A program made the translations under genes and the position numbers. From positions 20,785,001 to 20,849,000 of the forward strand of contig JALJCS010000010.1 of assembly GCA_023055355.1 (NCBI GenBank): a DNA stretch of 64,000 bases, read 5' to 3'. Numbering within the stretch: position 1 is the stretch's first letter; each line of letters starts with the position of its first letter. The stretch comes from Agelaius tricolor (taxonomy: Eukaryota; Chordata; Aves; Passeriformes; Icteridae). Below the pieces are notes generated by a model. It made no database searches. It saw only the letters and a list, made by a program, of their open reading frames with translations, and had not been told where the DNA came from. Of this stretch, positions 1 to 22,900 are shown piece by piece.

Positions 1-249
1 GGGAGATGGGCAAGGGGTGTCCCCCAGGAACATGTGGGGTGGTGCCAGGTGCAGGGATGTGAGCCTGGCCCTGCTCCACAGTATGCTCCAGGCACCCCCA
101 CCCCCTAAGCGAGGGCTGGAACAGCTGGGAGAGGGACAGGGTTCCACCAGAAGGAATGGTGGGGTTCAGCACACAGCTCAGCTCCACCTGCCCTCCCTGA
201 GCCTCAGTTTCCCCAAAGCAAACAAGACTGGACAGGCAGTGCTGGCTGC

Positions 250-255
250 TTTATT
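250..255 (-). terminator. CATIP: CATIP polyadenylation signal overlapping its stop codon
   Basis: The minus strand reads AAATAAAG here. The TAA stop codon (253-251) lies inside an AATAAA hexamer (255-250), so the 3' UTR must be very short. Positions 1-230 further left show no gene I can support; in mammals SLC11A1 lies in that direction. Confidence 0.6.
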
Positions 256-2801
256 TGCTGTCAGCTGGAGGGTGGCCAGCTGGGGAGCTGGGGAGGGGGC
301 TGGCAGCCCCAGTGGAGGCAAAGGGGGTCCCAATGGGCCTCTGGTGGGCGAAGAATTCCGCAGCAAAGGAGATGGTGTCGTGTGGCTGCTGGTGGAGCAA
401 TGCCTGGAGGAAGTCAGACAGCAGTGCCCGCACCTCTGGGTGCTGCTGGAGGTAGGCAGCATGGGAGAGTTGCAGCTCCTCCTGCAGTGGGGTGGACAGG
501 ATGGGTGGGGTGGGCATGAACACACATTTTCCCCCTGGGCACTGTGCCAGGGTGAGGGGGACAGGAGCCTGGGTCCTTTCCCACACTTAGGACGGTGTGA
601 GGAAGGATGTTTGTCCCCTGCCCCCTCTGTGTGGGGGCACACCAGGGGAGACCCTGCTGGAGACTGGCACAGCCCCAGGTCCCCTTGTCCCCATGTCTAC
701 CCATCTTACCTTCCTGTCCAGGAAATAGGAGTAGAGCTCCATGTCCTCCTCCCAGTCCAGGGGTTCTTTGGGGAAGGGGAGCTGGGGCTCAAACCTACCT
801 GGCAACAGAAAGGCAGGGCAGGGTGTTTCCCCTGGACAGCGGGGAGGGGCTGCCTGTGCTGGGGGAGCACAAACCTCCCCTGCTCAGTACCTGACTTGCT
901 GAGGATGGACTCATCCTGGAGAAGCATCAGCACTGGGGAGCCAATCTGCATCAGCTGAGCCAGATGCCTGAGAGGGGAAGCAGAGCCCTTGGCCTTCCCA
1001 TCGTGGGTCCCTCGGGCCTGGCAGGGCTGGGTGCCCCTGGCCGGGGCGCTGCCCTTACCCGCTGGGCAGGAAGCTGCTGTGCCACACGCTGGGGGCGCCT
1101 GTGCTGGCGCGCACGGCTCGGCGGATCACGAACACCTCTGTCTCTGCCGAGCCCACCGCCTGCCGCTGGATGCCCAGGGCAGACTGGGGGCGGTACAGCC
1201 AGGGGTCAGCCTTGGCTCGGTCACCCCTGCCCCCAGCTGCCATCCCCACGTGTCCCCCCATGCTGCCCACCACATTCTGCCCACTCCCACTTCCCGCATC
1301 CCACCCTGGTGTCCCAGCCTGACCCAGACCCGCCCGTCCCACTGGCCCTCCCGGCTGGCGGCTCACATAGCTGAAGGTGCAGAGGTCGCCCTCGCTGTTG
1401 ATGGCTGGGAAGACGAGGCCGGGGGGCATTGTCTGCCGGCGGGCCAGCACCCGCAGCAGCAGGAGGCTGGCGCCCTCCAGCAGCCGCGCCCGCAGCCTGG
1501 CCCGGCCGTACGAGAAGCTGTGGCACCGCGGCTCTGCCTGCAGAGAGACCTGCCTGCCTCATGGGACAGCCACAGATGCTGTCCTGCATCCCCAGGGGCA
1601 GCATCCCCCCCGAGCTGGGCAGCCCGGTGAGACAGGCCAGCTGTGCTGTCCCCTGCCGGGATGTCACCCTGCCCTCAGCCTCACCCCTCCCTCCTGCAGG
1701 GTCCTCGTCACCGTCATCCCGTGCTCGTGGCTCACAATGTGGGTCGTCTTCTCGGTGGGGTGTGGTGTGAGCTGCGGGAGGGGTGAGAGGCACGGGGTGG
1801 AGGGCAGAGCCAGGGCACCCCTCCTCTGAGGGGGCGACTCCAGCCCCGCTGTCAGTCGGGTACCACAGCAGATGCATTGTGGGAAACTCCCCACCCCAGC
1901 TGCCACCCAGAGGGGGGATGGGGACCAGGCTGGTGGGGCAGAGCTGGAGTCTAAGCATGACGAAGGACACCAGACTACCCACAGCAGCCTTGCAGGGGGC
2001 ACAGCCCCCAGGAGGGCACCACTGCAGGGCACACCCCAGGGCAGCGGGTAGGACGCAAGGAAGGGGAAATGCCACCACCATATCAGTCACCTCCAGGCAC
2101 TCCTGCTCCTCCTGCTCCAGGGTCTCCAGCTGCCAGGTCACATAGGCTGGCAGAACAAAGCCATGCTCAACCAATCCTGTTGGATTGGACAGTCCCCGTT
2201 CCCAGCCCTGGGGGCTGGTGGACAGGGAGGGGAGGAAGGAACCCCCCAAAGGCCATCCCTGGCTCACCCTTGAGGGTGCTGGAGGCAGGCACACCATTCT
2301 GCTTGCCTCGGAACCTGGTTTGCACCAGGATGCAGCTCTGCATTGGCGCACCTTCCTGCTGATAGGGTGCCCACTGGGCTGCCATCCACCACTGGCCCTG
2401 TGCCTTGTCCCTTGGTGAGGCCCCCACGGCCACCACTGCCAGCGTCTCAGCAAAGAGGCACCTCTCCAGCTCCTTCAGCCCTGCATAGAGGGATGGTGAC
2501 CCCAGCACAGAGGGACAGTGACCGCGAGGAGATGGTCACTCTGGTCACTCCCTCCCAAAGTGACTGCCGCCCCTGCAGACGTGCTCCCTGTCTCCATCCC
2601 CCCCTGCAGGCTGGGCCGAGCCCCTCGCCATTTATCCCTCTCAATCCCTCACTCTCCGGCTCCCTCCTGCCGGGCCCGGTGCCCTCACCCTGCAGGACAA
2701 GGGGGAAGCTGGAGGAGGCACGCACCGATGAGGCTCAGGAACTCGGCAGCGGTGTCCGCCACGCTCGGGCTGTCCCGTGGGCGCTCGGGAGGGGGCTCCA
2801 T
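251..2801 (-). CDS. CATIP: CATIP, ciliogenesis-associated TTC17-interacting protein, 9 coding exons
   Basis: Coding exons on the minus strand are 2726-2801, 2268-2480, 2091-2146, 1685-1771, 1367-1537, 1059-1183, 891-967, 710-798 and 251-541. All junctions are GT-AG, all phases agree, and the total is 1185 nt, or 394 residues; the mammalian protein is about 387. I chose the start at 2801 (MEPPPERPRD) because it is the first ATG near the CpG-rich 5' end and leads in frame into the first donor; an upstream in-frame ATG at 3020 cannot be excluded. The last exon encodes a helical block (HPEVRALLSDFLQALL then SFAAEFFA, from about residue 326) that resembles the RIIa/DPY30-type dimerisation fold. 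In the family the protein binds TTC17 and promotes actin polymerisation for cilium formation. Identification rests on sequence character plus position next to PNKD, as in mammals. It lies head-to-tail after PNKD. Confidence 0.85.
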
Positions 2802-3145
2802 GACTCGCCTGGGGGCTCCTGCTGCCGGGGTCTCAGTGAGGGGGCGACGGGGCTCCCCCGAACCGCGGGACCGCCCCACGCGTGACCCTGGGGGGCAGTG
2901 ACACCCACCCCGCCTCCGCAGCCCCCAGCCCCTGTCGGGTCCCCCCGGGCCCCGCCACCCCCGGGTCCCCGCCCTGCCGGACCCACCCCGTGCCCCCGAC
3001 GCGTCTCCGTCTCCCGGCAACGCCCTGGCCCCACCCCTTAAAGGGGCCGCGCCCCGCCGCGGGGTTTAGCGCCGGGGGGCTCCCGGCGAGAGAGAGAGGG
3101 AGAGAAAAGGAGGAACCGAGGGGGAGAGAAAAGGAGGAAGAGGTG
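2802..3145. promoter_or_regulatory. CATIP CpG-rich promoter next to the PNKD 3' end
   Basis: This GC- and CpG-rich stretch separates the CATIP start (2801) from the PNKD polyadenylation region (3163-3168). No TATA box is seen upstream of CATIP. A purine-rich GAGAGAGA/GGAGAAAAGGAGG tract occupies about 3088-3145. The CATIP transcription start is therefore within a few hundred bases of the PNKD cleavage site. Confidence 0.5.
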
Positions 3146-3162
3146 TAAAATTGATCCAGTCT

Positions 3163-3168
3163 TTTATT
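3163..3168 (-). terminator. PNKD: PNKD (long and middle isoform) polyadenylation signal
   Basis: AATAAA on the minus strand, about 620 nt downstream of the PNKD stop codon at 3789. The 3' UTR between them (3169-3788) has simple purine runs and a GGTGGTGGT tract but nothing coding. Confidence 0.65.
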
Positions 3169-3788
3169 TGGGGCGTGGGGGTGATTGTGGCTCCGATCCC
3201 CAGCGAAGCAGCACCGCCCATACCCCAGCAGTGCGACCCTCTGGCCCCGTCCCAGTGTGTGCGTGCGTGTGTGTGCGTACAGGGGGGCTCCGGCGTCAAG
3301 GATGGGAGCCCCGTGCCTGGAGGTAGAACTGCCGGCCCGCCTCCCCTTGCTGGCTCCATCCCAGCCCCCACAAAGGAGATTCACAACACTGGGGGCTTAA
3401 GGGGAGGGGGCTGAGAGAGAGGGTGGTGGTGGTGGTGGAGGGGAAAGTGGAGACTCCCAGAAAAACGGGGAAGTGGGGGGGAGGATTGTAGGAGAAGCCC
3501 TTGGTGCCATTTCTATAGCCCCAGCAGTGAGGTGGGGGGCTACAGACCCCCCGAGAGGGGATTGAGGTGCTTCTACGTGACAGCTGGTGACCCCCAAGTT
3601 CGAGGGAGCAAAGGCAAGGATCACTTATGGGGTGCCCACTTAAGGGGGTGTCCACTCTTCCCCCTCCCCCAACCCTGCACCCCAGGAGGGAGATTCACAG
3701 CAAAACAAACCAGACAGTCTTGGGCCCCCTGTGCCCAACCATCACCCAGCCCCGTGGAAAGGGGGGGCCCGGGGAGTGGGGGGCAGAT

Positions 3789-14764
<10,976 letters not shown>

Positions 14765-15037
14765 GGTGCCCGTGTGCACCAGCGGCTCCGCTGCATGCCG
14801 GGAGCTGCAGTCTCGCCACTCGGGGACTGTCGGCGGGCGGCGCCGCACGATGTGTGCGCAGAAAACTACATCTCCCAGGGTGCATCGCGCAGGGCGGGGC
14901 CGGCCCGCGCTGCCGGCGGAAAGGGCGGGATCCGCGCGCGGGCTCGGGCCGTGGTTGGCCGGGGCGGGCGGGGATCGGCCGGGGCGGGGCGCGCGGCGGA
15001 AGCGGCGGCAGCGGCGGCGGCTGCGGGGTGGGTCGGC
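14765..15037. promoter_or_regulatory. Bidirectional promoter, PNKD (long/short) and AAMP, with two ZNF143-like sites
   Basis: Only 273 bp separate the two divergent start codons. The DNA is CpG-rich with no TATA. On the plus strand ACTACATCTCCCAGGGTGCA begins at 14865 (core to 14889), matching the ZNF143/STAF SBS pattern ACTACAnnTCCCAGnATGC. At 14791-14811 the minus strand reads ACTGCAGCTCCCGGCATGCA, a second copy in opposite orientation. A GGAA-type ETS core (CGGAAGC) lies near 14997, close to the AAMP start. Confidence 0.7.
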
Positions 15038-18000
15038 ATGGAGCCCGGGGAGGGCCCGGGGGCGCTGGACCTGCACGGCGACGAGGAGATCATCGAGGTG
15101 GTGGAGCTGGGCCCGCCCGGGCCGGGTGAGACGGGGCGCCCTGCGCCACGCAGCGGGCAGGGCCTGCGGGGGTCCGGCCTCCCGCCGGGGCACCGGGAGC
15201 GCTGCGGCCCCACCCCAGTGCCAGGACCGGCCGGGGCATCCCCTCGGCCCGCGGCCTCTCCCCGTGTCGCGTCCCGTTCCTCTGCGGTTTCCTTGCCCTG
15301 GGGCTCGTGGCCCCGGCGGCATCGCGCATCCCCCGCTGCCTCGTCCCGCAGCCACCCCCGCTGTCCCGACGAGCCGGGCAGGCCGCGAGCCCCGCCCTGA
15401 CCTTCGCCCTCTGCAGATGACCTGGCCGAGGAGATGGAGGACGTGGACTTTGAGGACGAGGGAGCAGAAGAGCCCGATGGCGAGGCTTGGGAGTCGGAGG
15501 ATGACGAGGGGGTGGAGGACGGCATGGAGGCACAGGATGACAGCGAGGTCACGTTCTCCCTCCACTCGGGTGAGTGCTGGGCACGGGCAGAAGCAGCTGG
15601 GACCCCCCCTCGGGACCTGGTCTCGTCTTGGCTTTCCCCAGAGTCCAGGGGTGCAGAGTGCCTTGCTCGGCTGCTGTCTCCCAGCCTTCTTGGGACTCAG
15701 AGTTGTCCTGGGCTTGTTTCTGCCTTGTGCTCTGGCAGAAGAGCCCTTTGGGCCTCCCATTCCATTAGCAGCTGGCCCTAAGCTCAGCAGAAAGCTTGTG
15801 CTGCTCTTCTCCCACGTGAAGAATTGGTTCCCACTGGGCTGGGTTGAGAGTTCAGCTTGCTGACGTCCCACCCAGACCCAGTGCTGCATGGGGTTTGGAT
15901 CCCCTGGGAACGTCAGGTGAGGTGGGATCAGCACCATAGCCATGCAGCCTCTCTTTGCTCTCTTGTGAAGATTCTGTCTTCTGTGTGAGCCTTGACCCCA
16001 AGACCAACACGCTGGCAGTGACAGGCGGAGAGGATGACAAGGCCTTTGTGTGGCGCGTGAGTGATGGGGAGCTCCTGTTTGAGTGCTCAGGTGAGGTGCA
16101 GTGAGCAGCTGTGTCCCCTCTCAGCAGTGTCTATCTGCACACATTTCCCTCCAGCTGATGCTGTGCTCCTGATCATCTTCCATAGCTTGGCCTGAGCAGT
16201 CTCTGTCCCCTGATGTTCACAGGACACAAGGACTCGGTCACCTGTGCTGGCTTCAGTCACGACTCTGTGTTCGTGGCCACAGGTGACATGTCTGGGCTTA
16301 TCAAAGTGTGGCGGGTGGATGCCAAGGAGGAAGTGTGGTCCTTTGAAGTGGGGGATTTGGAGGTGAGTGGTGCTCTGAGGGGTTGCCCAGCCAGCAAGTG
16401 GGGTGGCAGCACTTTGGTGACACTGCCTGTGCCTCTCTCTGCCCAGTGGATGGAGTGGCACCCTCAAGCCCACGTACTTCTGGCTGGTACAGCTGATGGC
16501 AACACCTGGATGTGGAAGATCCCCAGTGGGGACTGCAAGACCTTTCAGGGTCCAGCATGCCCAGCCACATGTGGCAGGATCCTGCCTGATGGTGAGGCAT
16601 GGGGCCTCTCTGGAGTGTGAAATGTCACCAGCTCTGTGTGGACCATCTGCCCTCCTGCTTCTCCCAGGCTGTGCTGAATGGGAGGCAGGGGATTGGGGTG
16701 GGGGGGGGGGGCTGTCTCTATCTGCTGTCTCTGTCTCACCCAGGGAAGCGAGCAGTGGTTGGGTATGAGGATGGGACCATGCGCATCTGGGACCTAAAGC
16801 AGGGAACCTCCCTGCATGTCCTGAAAGGTAAGGAAGAAGGAAGAGGTTTATTACCTGGGCTACTCTCTAGTGGGCAAACAGCCCCTTCTAGTGGGCTCTG
16901 ACCTCTGCCTGGGTGGGGAGGAGGCATCCTGTGAGGCAGGAGGGTTTCTCTGGCACAAGGGTGGCTGTTGCTTGTGGGAGTGCTGGCAGAGCCAGGCAGG
17001 GTGGAGGCTGCTGGATGGTGTTTCAAGGCTCACTGGGTCTCTGTGGGGAGGGCACATAACGCTCATACCTGCTGCTCACCCCCCAGGCCAGGATGGCCAT
17101 CAGGACCCCTTGACGTGTGTGGCCAGCAACCAGGATGGCAGTTTGATCATGACGGGCTCTGTGGACTGTCACGCCAAGCTGATCAACTCTGCCACGGGCA
17201 AGGTGTGTCTGTGGGGGCTGGGCAGAGCCAGGAGTGCTGGGGACCCCTGAAATCCCCTGTCCTGGCCCGGGGGCAGAGCCAGGAGCACTGAGGACCCCTG
17301 AAATCCCCTGTGCTGGGCCGGGGGCAGAGCCAGGAGCGCTGGGATCCCCTCACATGCGGGGCCGTGTGCGGCCATCGGCAGGCGGCGCCCTCGCGCTGCG
17401 GGTGGAGCGCGGGCTGGGTGGTCCCGCCCGGCTCCTGGAAGTTCCTTCCCTCTTGTTTGCTCCCAGGAGCTGAGGATTTGAGGCCGCGCCTTGTTCTAAT
17501 GAGGGCGCAGACTCGGTATCGAGTACGAACGGGACCTTTGTGGATCTGGGTCTCCTTCCCTCGGGGTATAGTCACTCTCCCTCTACCCAGGTGGTGTGCG
17601 TGTTCAAGATGGAGAGCGTGACCCCCAAGGCACCCATCAGTGAGGGCGAGGAGGTGGAGTCCAACTCAGTGGAGTCGCTGGGCTTCTGTAATGTGTGAGT
17701 GTTGGGACAGCCCCTCTTCAGTGCTACATCTTACAAGGCTTGTCATACAGATCCATTTGCATCCCTTGCGCTCAATCTGCTGCATTCCTCTTGCCTCCAT
17801 CCTCCCCAGCTGGGTGTGGAGATGCCAGATCCCTTTGGTATGAGGCCAAGGGACACCAGCTGCTCAGTCCTCCCTGCAACTGTTGGGATTCTGGGCTAGC
17901 CTGATGGACCGCTGCTTGGCTGGGATACTCTGCAGACAGCTGTTTTCCTGCCAGGACATTGTCATCTTCACAAACCACGGGCTGATTGCTGACTTGCTGT

Positions 18001-19016
18001 ACTGTTGGGTTTCCCAAGTGGGGTGTTTGATGGCTCCAGTCATCAGGTTGTCCCTCATCTTAATACATTGTAGCTTTCAGCATAGGGTTTGCCTTTTACC
18101 TGAAGCCTTTTTGTGTTTGCATCCCTGCTTCCCCATGTCCCATGTAATTCCTCTTCCCCTGTCTGTAGGATGCCACTGGCTGCTGTGGGCTATCTTGACG
18201 GCACACTGGCTATTTACGACCTCTCCACACAGAGCCTGAGGCATAAGTGCCAACATGAGGTACTGCCCTCCCCCCCACCCAGGCCCGAGAGGTAGGTTTG
18301 GGCCTTTTGGAGATCTCCCTTGGAGCTCAAGGGCCAGTTCCCAATTTGTACTTCTCCCTTAGCCTTGGGCTTCCCCAGAGGGCAGCCGCAGTCTCTGCAA
18401 AGCGGATGTGCTTGGCCCTGGGGTCTGGCTTTCCTGGGGGGATGGCAGACACCATGAGGGGGTGGGGGTACATGGGGGGAGCTAAGCCTTGCGGGAGGTC
18501 CCCACTGTGGTCTCCCCCTGCCGCAGTCAGGGATTGTGCAGCTGCTGTGGGAGGAGAGCTCGGCCGTGGTGTACACCTGCAGCCTGGACGGGGCTGTGCG
18601 GCTCTGGGACGCCCGCTCGGGGAAGATGATCAGCGAGTACCGAGGGCACTCTGCTGAAATCCTCGACTTCACCGTCAACAAGTGAGCAGGCACCCCAGAC
18701 CCCTTCCCTGCTGGTGGGGGGAGCAGGGATAGCAGGGGCCTCCAGCCTAGGAGCTCACATCACAAGCTGCCTCTTCTCTGAGTGCCCCTGTGGTCTGGGC
18801 CCAAGGTGGGGGACAAACCTAGGTCCATGCTGACACTTCAGGGTCTCAAGGGGGAGTGCAGCACTTCAGAGCTGGGCTGGGGGTGATGGTCAGGGATACT
18901 AGAAGCCCCCACCCCACCTCTGAGCCCTGTCTCCCTGCAGGGATGCCTCCATTGTGGTGACCACCTCTGGCGACCACCAAGCCAAAGTGTTCTGCGTCCA
19001 GCGGCCCGATCGCTAG
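15038..19016 (+). CDS. AAMP: AAMP, angio-associated migratory cell protein (WD40), 11 coding exons
   Basis: Exons are 15038-15125, 15417-15569, 15971-16090, 16223-16362, 16447-16591, 16744-16827, 17087-17202, 17591-17694, 18169-18259, 18527-18681 and 18941-19016. They total 1272 nt, 423 residues (human 434). The N-terminal part (about residues 1-80) is strongly acidic ([13 protein letters not shown], then [15 protein letters not shown]). The rest is a WD40 propeller with recognisable blades: [86 protein letters not shown] and the last blade ending VFCVQRPDR. The family has roles in cell migration and angiogenesis and is related to yeast Sqt1, a ribosomal-protein chaperone. The start at 15038 gives [17 protein letters not shown] and sits just inside the CpG island shared with PNKD. 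Confidence 0.96.
17221..17350. repeat. 51-bp tandem repeat in AAMP intron 7
   Basis: GGCAGAGCCAGGAG recurs at 17221, 17272 and 17323, each followed by GACCCCTGAAATCCCCTG-like sequence except the truncated last copy. This gives about 2.5 copies at period 51. Confidence 0.75.
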
Positions 19017-19602
19017 AGCTGTGTCAAGGGACGGCGTCCCGGCGCTGCCCTGCGCCTTGTGTACAGAGGGACATGGTTTCACCACCCTTCTCCAAGTGCG
19101 TGCTTTGTAATTTTTCCAGCCTGCCCTGCTTTGCCCTCACCATCCAGGGGCCAAGCCAGGGGTTTTGTATGAAGATGTCTTTAATTATATAAATTATTTC
19201 ACTTAACTGGATGCCAGCTACTCTGCTTGTTGGGGGGAAGAGGATCTGGGGAGCTAGGCTCCCTCCTCAGGGATCTCCCTGGCATCCCACCACGGCCTGA
19301 GGATCAGTGGCAGAGACTCCCATCCTAGCTCTCCCTGCTAGGGGGAATGAAGAGGTCAGGATAGGAGGGTTCAGGTTGCTAGCTGAAGGAAGGAGAATCC
19401 TGCTCTGTACAGTCCAGGAGTTCCCTAACAGAACACGCTATTCCCAGATCTGCGTACTGCACCCAAAAGTTCACCAGAAGGCATATGTTCCACATTACAG
19501 GAACTATCTCCCTTGGGGCTGTGACTAAACACCCCTTCCAGGGCAAAGTCACGTGCATTAACAAGCCAAAGCCTCACAGTCCTTTAAGATAGAAAGATCT
19601 TC
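19017..19602. other. Convergent AAMP 3' UTR and ARPC2 3' end
   Basis: AAMP 3' UTR sequence becomes AT-rich at 19170-19200 (TTTAATTATATAAATTATTT). No canonical AATAAA is present; TATAAA at 19188-19193 is a possible variant signal. The remaining bases up to the ARPC2 signal at 19603 hold no gene. In mammals GPBAR1 lies between these two genes; nothing like a GPCR is visible here. Confidence 0.5.
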
Positions 19603-19608
19603 TTTATT
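19603..19608 (-). terminator. ARPC2: ARPC2 polyadenylation signal
   Basis: AATAAA on the minus strand in an AT-rich 3' UTR (19609-19997), about 390 nt past the ARPC2 stop codon. Confidence 0.7.
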
Positions 19609-19997
19609 AATGAACCCCAACAGTATTTCTTCAGATACAGGAGTTTTGAACTCAAATACTCAGAAGAAAACAAGTTAATATTGCATTATTCTCATAAGAA
19701 ATACTGCAACTTATTTCCGGTAACATATTGCAAAGCGAAACAGCTTGAAAAGAAAAAAAAAATTAAAAAAGAAAAGAAATTAAGTCAATCAAACTGGAAT
19801 TAAAGTTTTGTTTCTTGGAACGATCGAGTCCTCGCAAGCACAGCTCGTTTCTGCAGATTACTCCCCCAAGTGTCGTACAAACAGACCCCGATTGCTTGAA
19901 TTCCTTATGAGCCCACAGAGGTGCAACATTAAAAGCTACGATTATGGGGTAGCAAGTGCCCCAACCTTCGTCCTCCGGCAGCCTCGGTGACTTGGTG

Positions 19998-22900
19998 TTA
20001 ACGGGTTGTGAACGTCTTCCCCCTGGAAGGATGGAGAGAGGGGTCAGCACAGCCCCAGCAGCCTGTGGGGCTTGTGCTGGGGCACAGCTCTCGAAGCCAG
20101 GCAGGCACTGCTGGGTTGGAGCTCACAGGGTCTGTGGCTGCAGAACCAAGTCACAGGGCTGTGGGAAGGAGGGGCTAACTTTTGCAGAGGGGACAACCCT
20201 CCTGCCCCAAAGCAGCATGCAAAGGGGACATGACAGGACAAGCAGAGAAAAAAGGACACCAAGGGGGTCTAGGATAAGCAGAAGGTAAGGGACCTGAGTG
20301 AAACATGTTCACACAACTGCTCTCCTCCATGCACTTCCCTGTGAGCTGCTGTTCACAAGGAGGAGTTAGCCAGCATGGTGGCCTGGCCCCAGCCATCAGC
20401 TGGCCAAGGGCAGCCAGTGACTGAGGAGCTGCAAAACACTGGGCAGCAACACCTGGTCCAGTGCCCACAAACCCCAAGGAAGGACCTGGCTCCTCTCCCT
20501 TCCGTGAGCTGGAGCTGCCCCCAGACATGGACAAGGCAGCTCTAATATAACAGAGAAAAAGCCCCCAGGAATGCCACCAAGGGTTTGGTGGGGGGAAATG
20601 GAGATACCAGGGCTTGCAAGGCCATGTATGAGCCTTTTGTGAAGGACCTGCCAGCACAGGGTTTTGTCTCAGACCCAGCTCCTCACAGGACATCTGAGGC
20701 AGTAAGCTGTGGGTCACCCCCTGCCTGCCCAGGACTGCAGCGTGCCAAACTGAGCAAGACTGAGCTCATGACTGGCAGAGAAGCCCAGGCAGCCATGCCC
20801 TGCTTTGCTACTCACGTGATTGTTTTCATTTCTTTCTTCTCTGCGTCTGGACGGGCACGGTTGAGCACCTTGAGGAAATCTGACGTTTTCGCCCTCATAC
20901 GCGTGTGAATATAGGCCTGTGTTTCATTAGGACAAAATGGGGACATGTCAGGAGCCTTTCTTCATAGCTGAGATTTCAGGACACATCAAAGCCAGGTCAC
21001 TCTGAACAATTACCCTCGTTTCTGTTCTCAGAAAGGAAACAAACCAGATCCAAAAGGGAAAAATCCTACTTCACTGCTAGAATGGAAAGTCTTGTGTCCA
21101 AGAGCAGGGAGAAGGCAATGATGCATCACTTGCCACCCCTGCATGAGTGGGGAGGGCAGTGGCAGACTCTAATGAGCTCTCAAGGGGCACCCTGTCCCTG
21201 CTTCTCCCCTTCAGCAGCCAGGTTAGATGAGCTGAAGCCACCCTGTGTTCCCCAGCCCTCATACCTTCGAGCACTTGATGTGATAGTGCAGGTAGTCCCG
21301 GAATGTGTGGATCAGGTTTATGGTGTTGTCTCTGGCTGCAGCATTGGTGTGACGGGGGAACAGCACTGAAAGAAGAGGCCAACACAGACCATTAGTACCT
21401 CCTGAGGCTGCCAAGGCCTTCAGGATCAGGGCTGGAGGCTTCAGGGTGTGCTGCACTGAATCCCTGCCTTGCTCTCTATAAAGAACCCTTTACTCTTGAC
21501 ATGTACCAAGATTAAGCAGCACTTGTGATTTTAAATACAAGGCTTAAGAACACTTTTCCACATTTCCCACAGCAGCCCGTGCACTCTGGAGGACACAGGC
21601 AAGGCCAGGTGTCCAGAAACAATGGCACTGTAGGAAACCACATGATCAGTGCTTGGGAGATACAATTGGAGGAGCAAGCTGGGAGGCAGACCAGGGCGCC
21701 CAGCCCAGGCTGCTCAACCAATTTCAAGGTCCATTCTGCCCTGGGGTCCTGAAATTGGTTGTGGATCTTTGCCTGGCAGCTTGCCAGCCCTGTAACATAA
21801 GACAGACTTGGGTACAAGCAGGTAGCTTGCTCTTTCCATAAGCTGGTGCTCTGTTAGGTGTCCCAGATCTGAGGGCTGAAAGAACATTTTGTTTGGGTGA
21901 TGATCTCACCTAAGACTGTCAGATCAGATAACTGGGAAATTTAGTCTCAACAAGAACAAAAGTATGTACCATCCTGGACCTCTTCTTTCCATAGCTGACA
22001 GCTGCCCAGGCCTCAAGGCACCATTTCCAGCACAGGAGGAGAGCAATGCTATCTTCACCTTTCCCTGCAGTGTCTGTGCTCCATCTCTGAGCTCCAAACT
22101 ACAGGAATGCTGGCCTGAGACACCCTAATAACACACCCAAACATCTTGAAAGGACCTATCCCTTTCAACAGGGCAGGGTTTAGACTCCTCAACACTGCTA
22201 CCCAGGGGGAAGTCATGGCTCTGCTGGCCAGCACCTCTGGCAGGGGAAAGTGGCTCATCAGTGTTTGGCCCAGAGCAAAGAGGCAGAGCTGGAGAAGCAG
22301 AATGCACTGCTCTGCTGCTGCTCTCTGACCGCCTCTGCTGATCAAGCACTGCACAGCTCCCTGCAGCTGGACTACCTACAAGTACAGTTGCATGAAAACT
22401 TTCACAAGAAACCTCTAGTTTCCAAAATATCACAGCAAAGCCACTCTTCCCTTTGCTTCCAAATACTGAACTTAATTTGTAGGCACACACTAAACTCACT
22501 GTCCACTTCCACATCTTCTTGCCCACAGCAGAGCTGTGGTGACCTGATACAGAAAAGGGACACTCCAAAGGGGGCACACAGGACAGAATGCAACCCCAGA
22601 GTCCTTGCAGCCCTGAACTGCCCACTTCAACACTCTGGGAAGGTGAATTCCTTTCTGCTTTTCATGCAGCAACAGGAACCTCTCTCCTCCCCAGGCATCC
22701 CCAAGCCTCAGAGCTGCCTGCTTACCAAAAGTGATGTAGCCAATATTATCGCCAACAGCTGCGTCCGTGTCTTTCAGCTCCAAGGGTGGCTCCCTGTGGC
22801 TGAAGAGCACCTGTGGGGCTGTGTGACTGGCCCGGCGCCCCTCCTTGAACTCCTGAACAAGACAAAGTGAAGGTGATTCCCACTGTGACCCTTCAGCAAC

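Noticed and set aside
1221..2453. A 410-codon minus-strand frame in CATIP
   Set aside because: It reads through introns. Only the segment at 2091-2146 matches a phase-consistent CATIP exon; the rest is intron or another frame.
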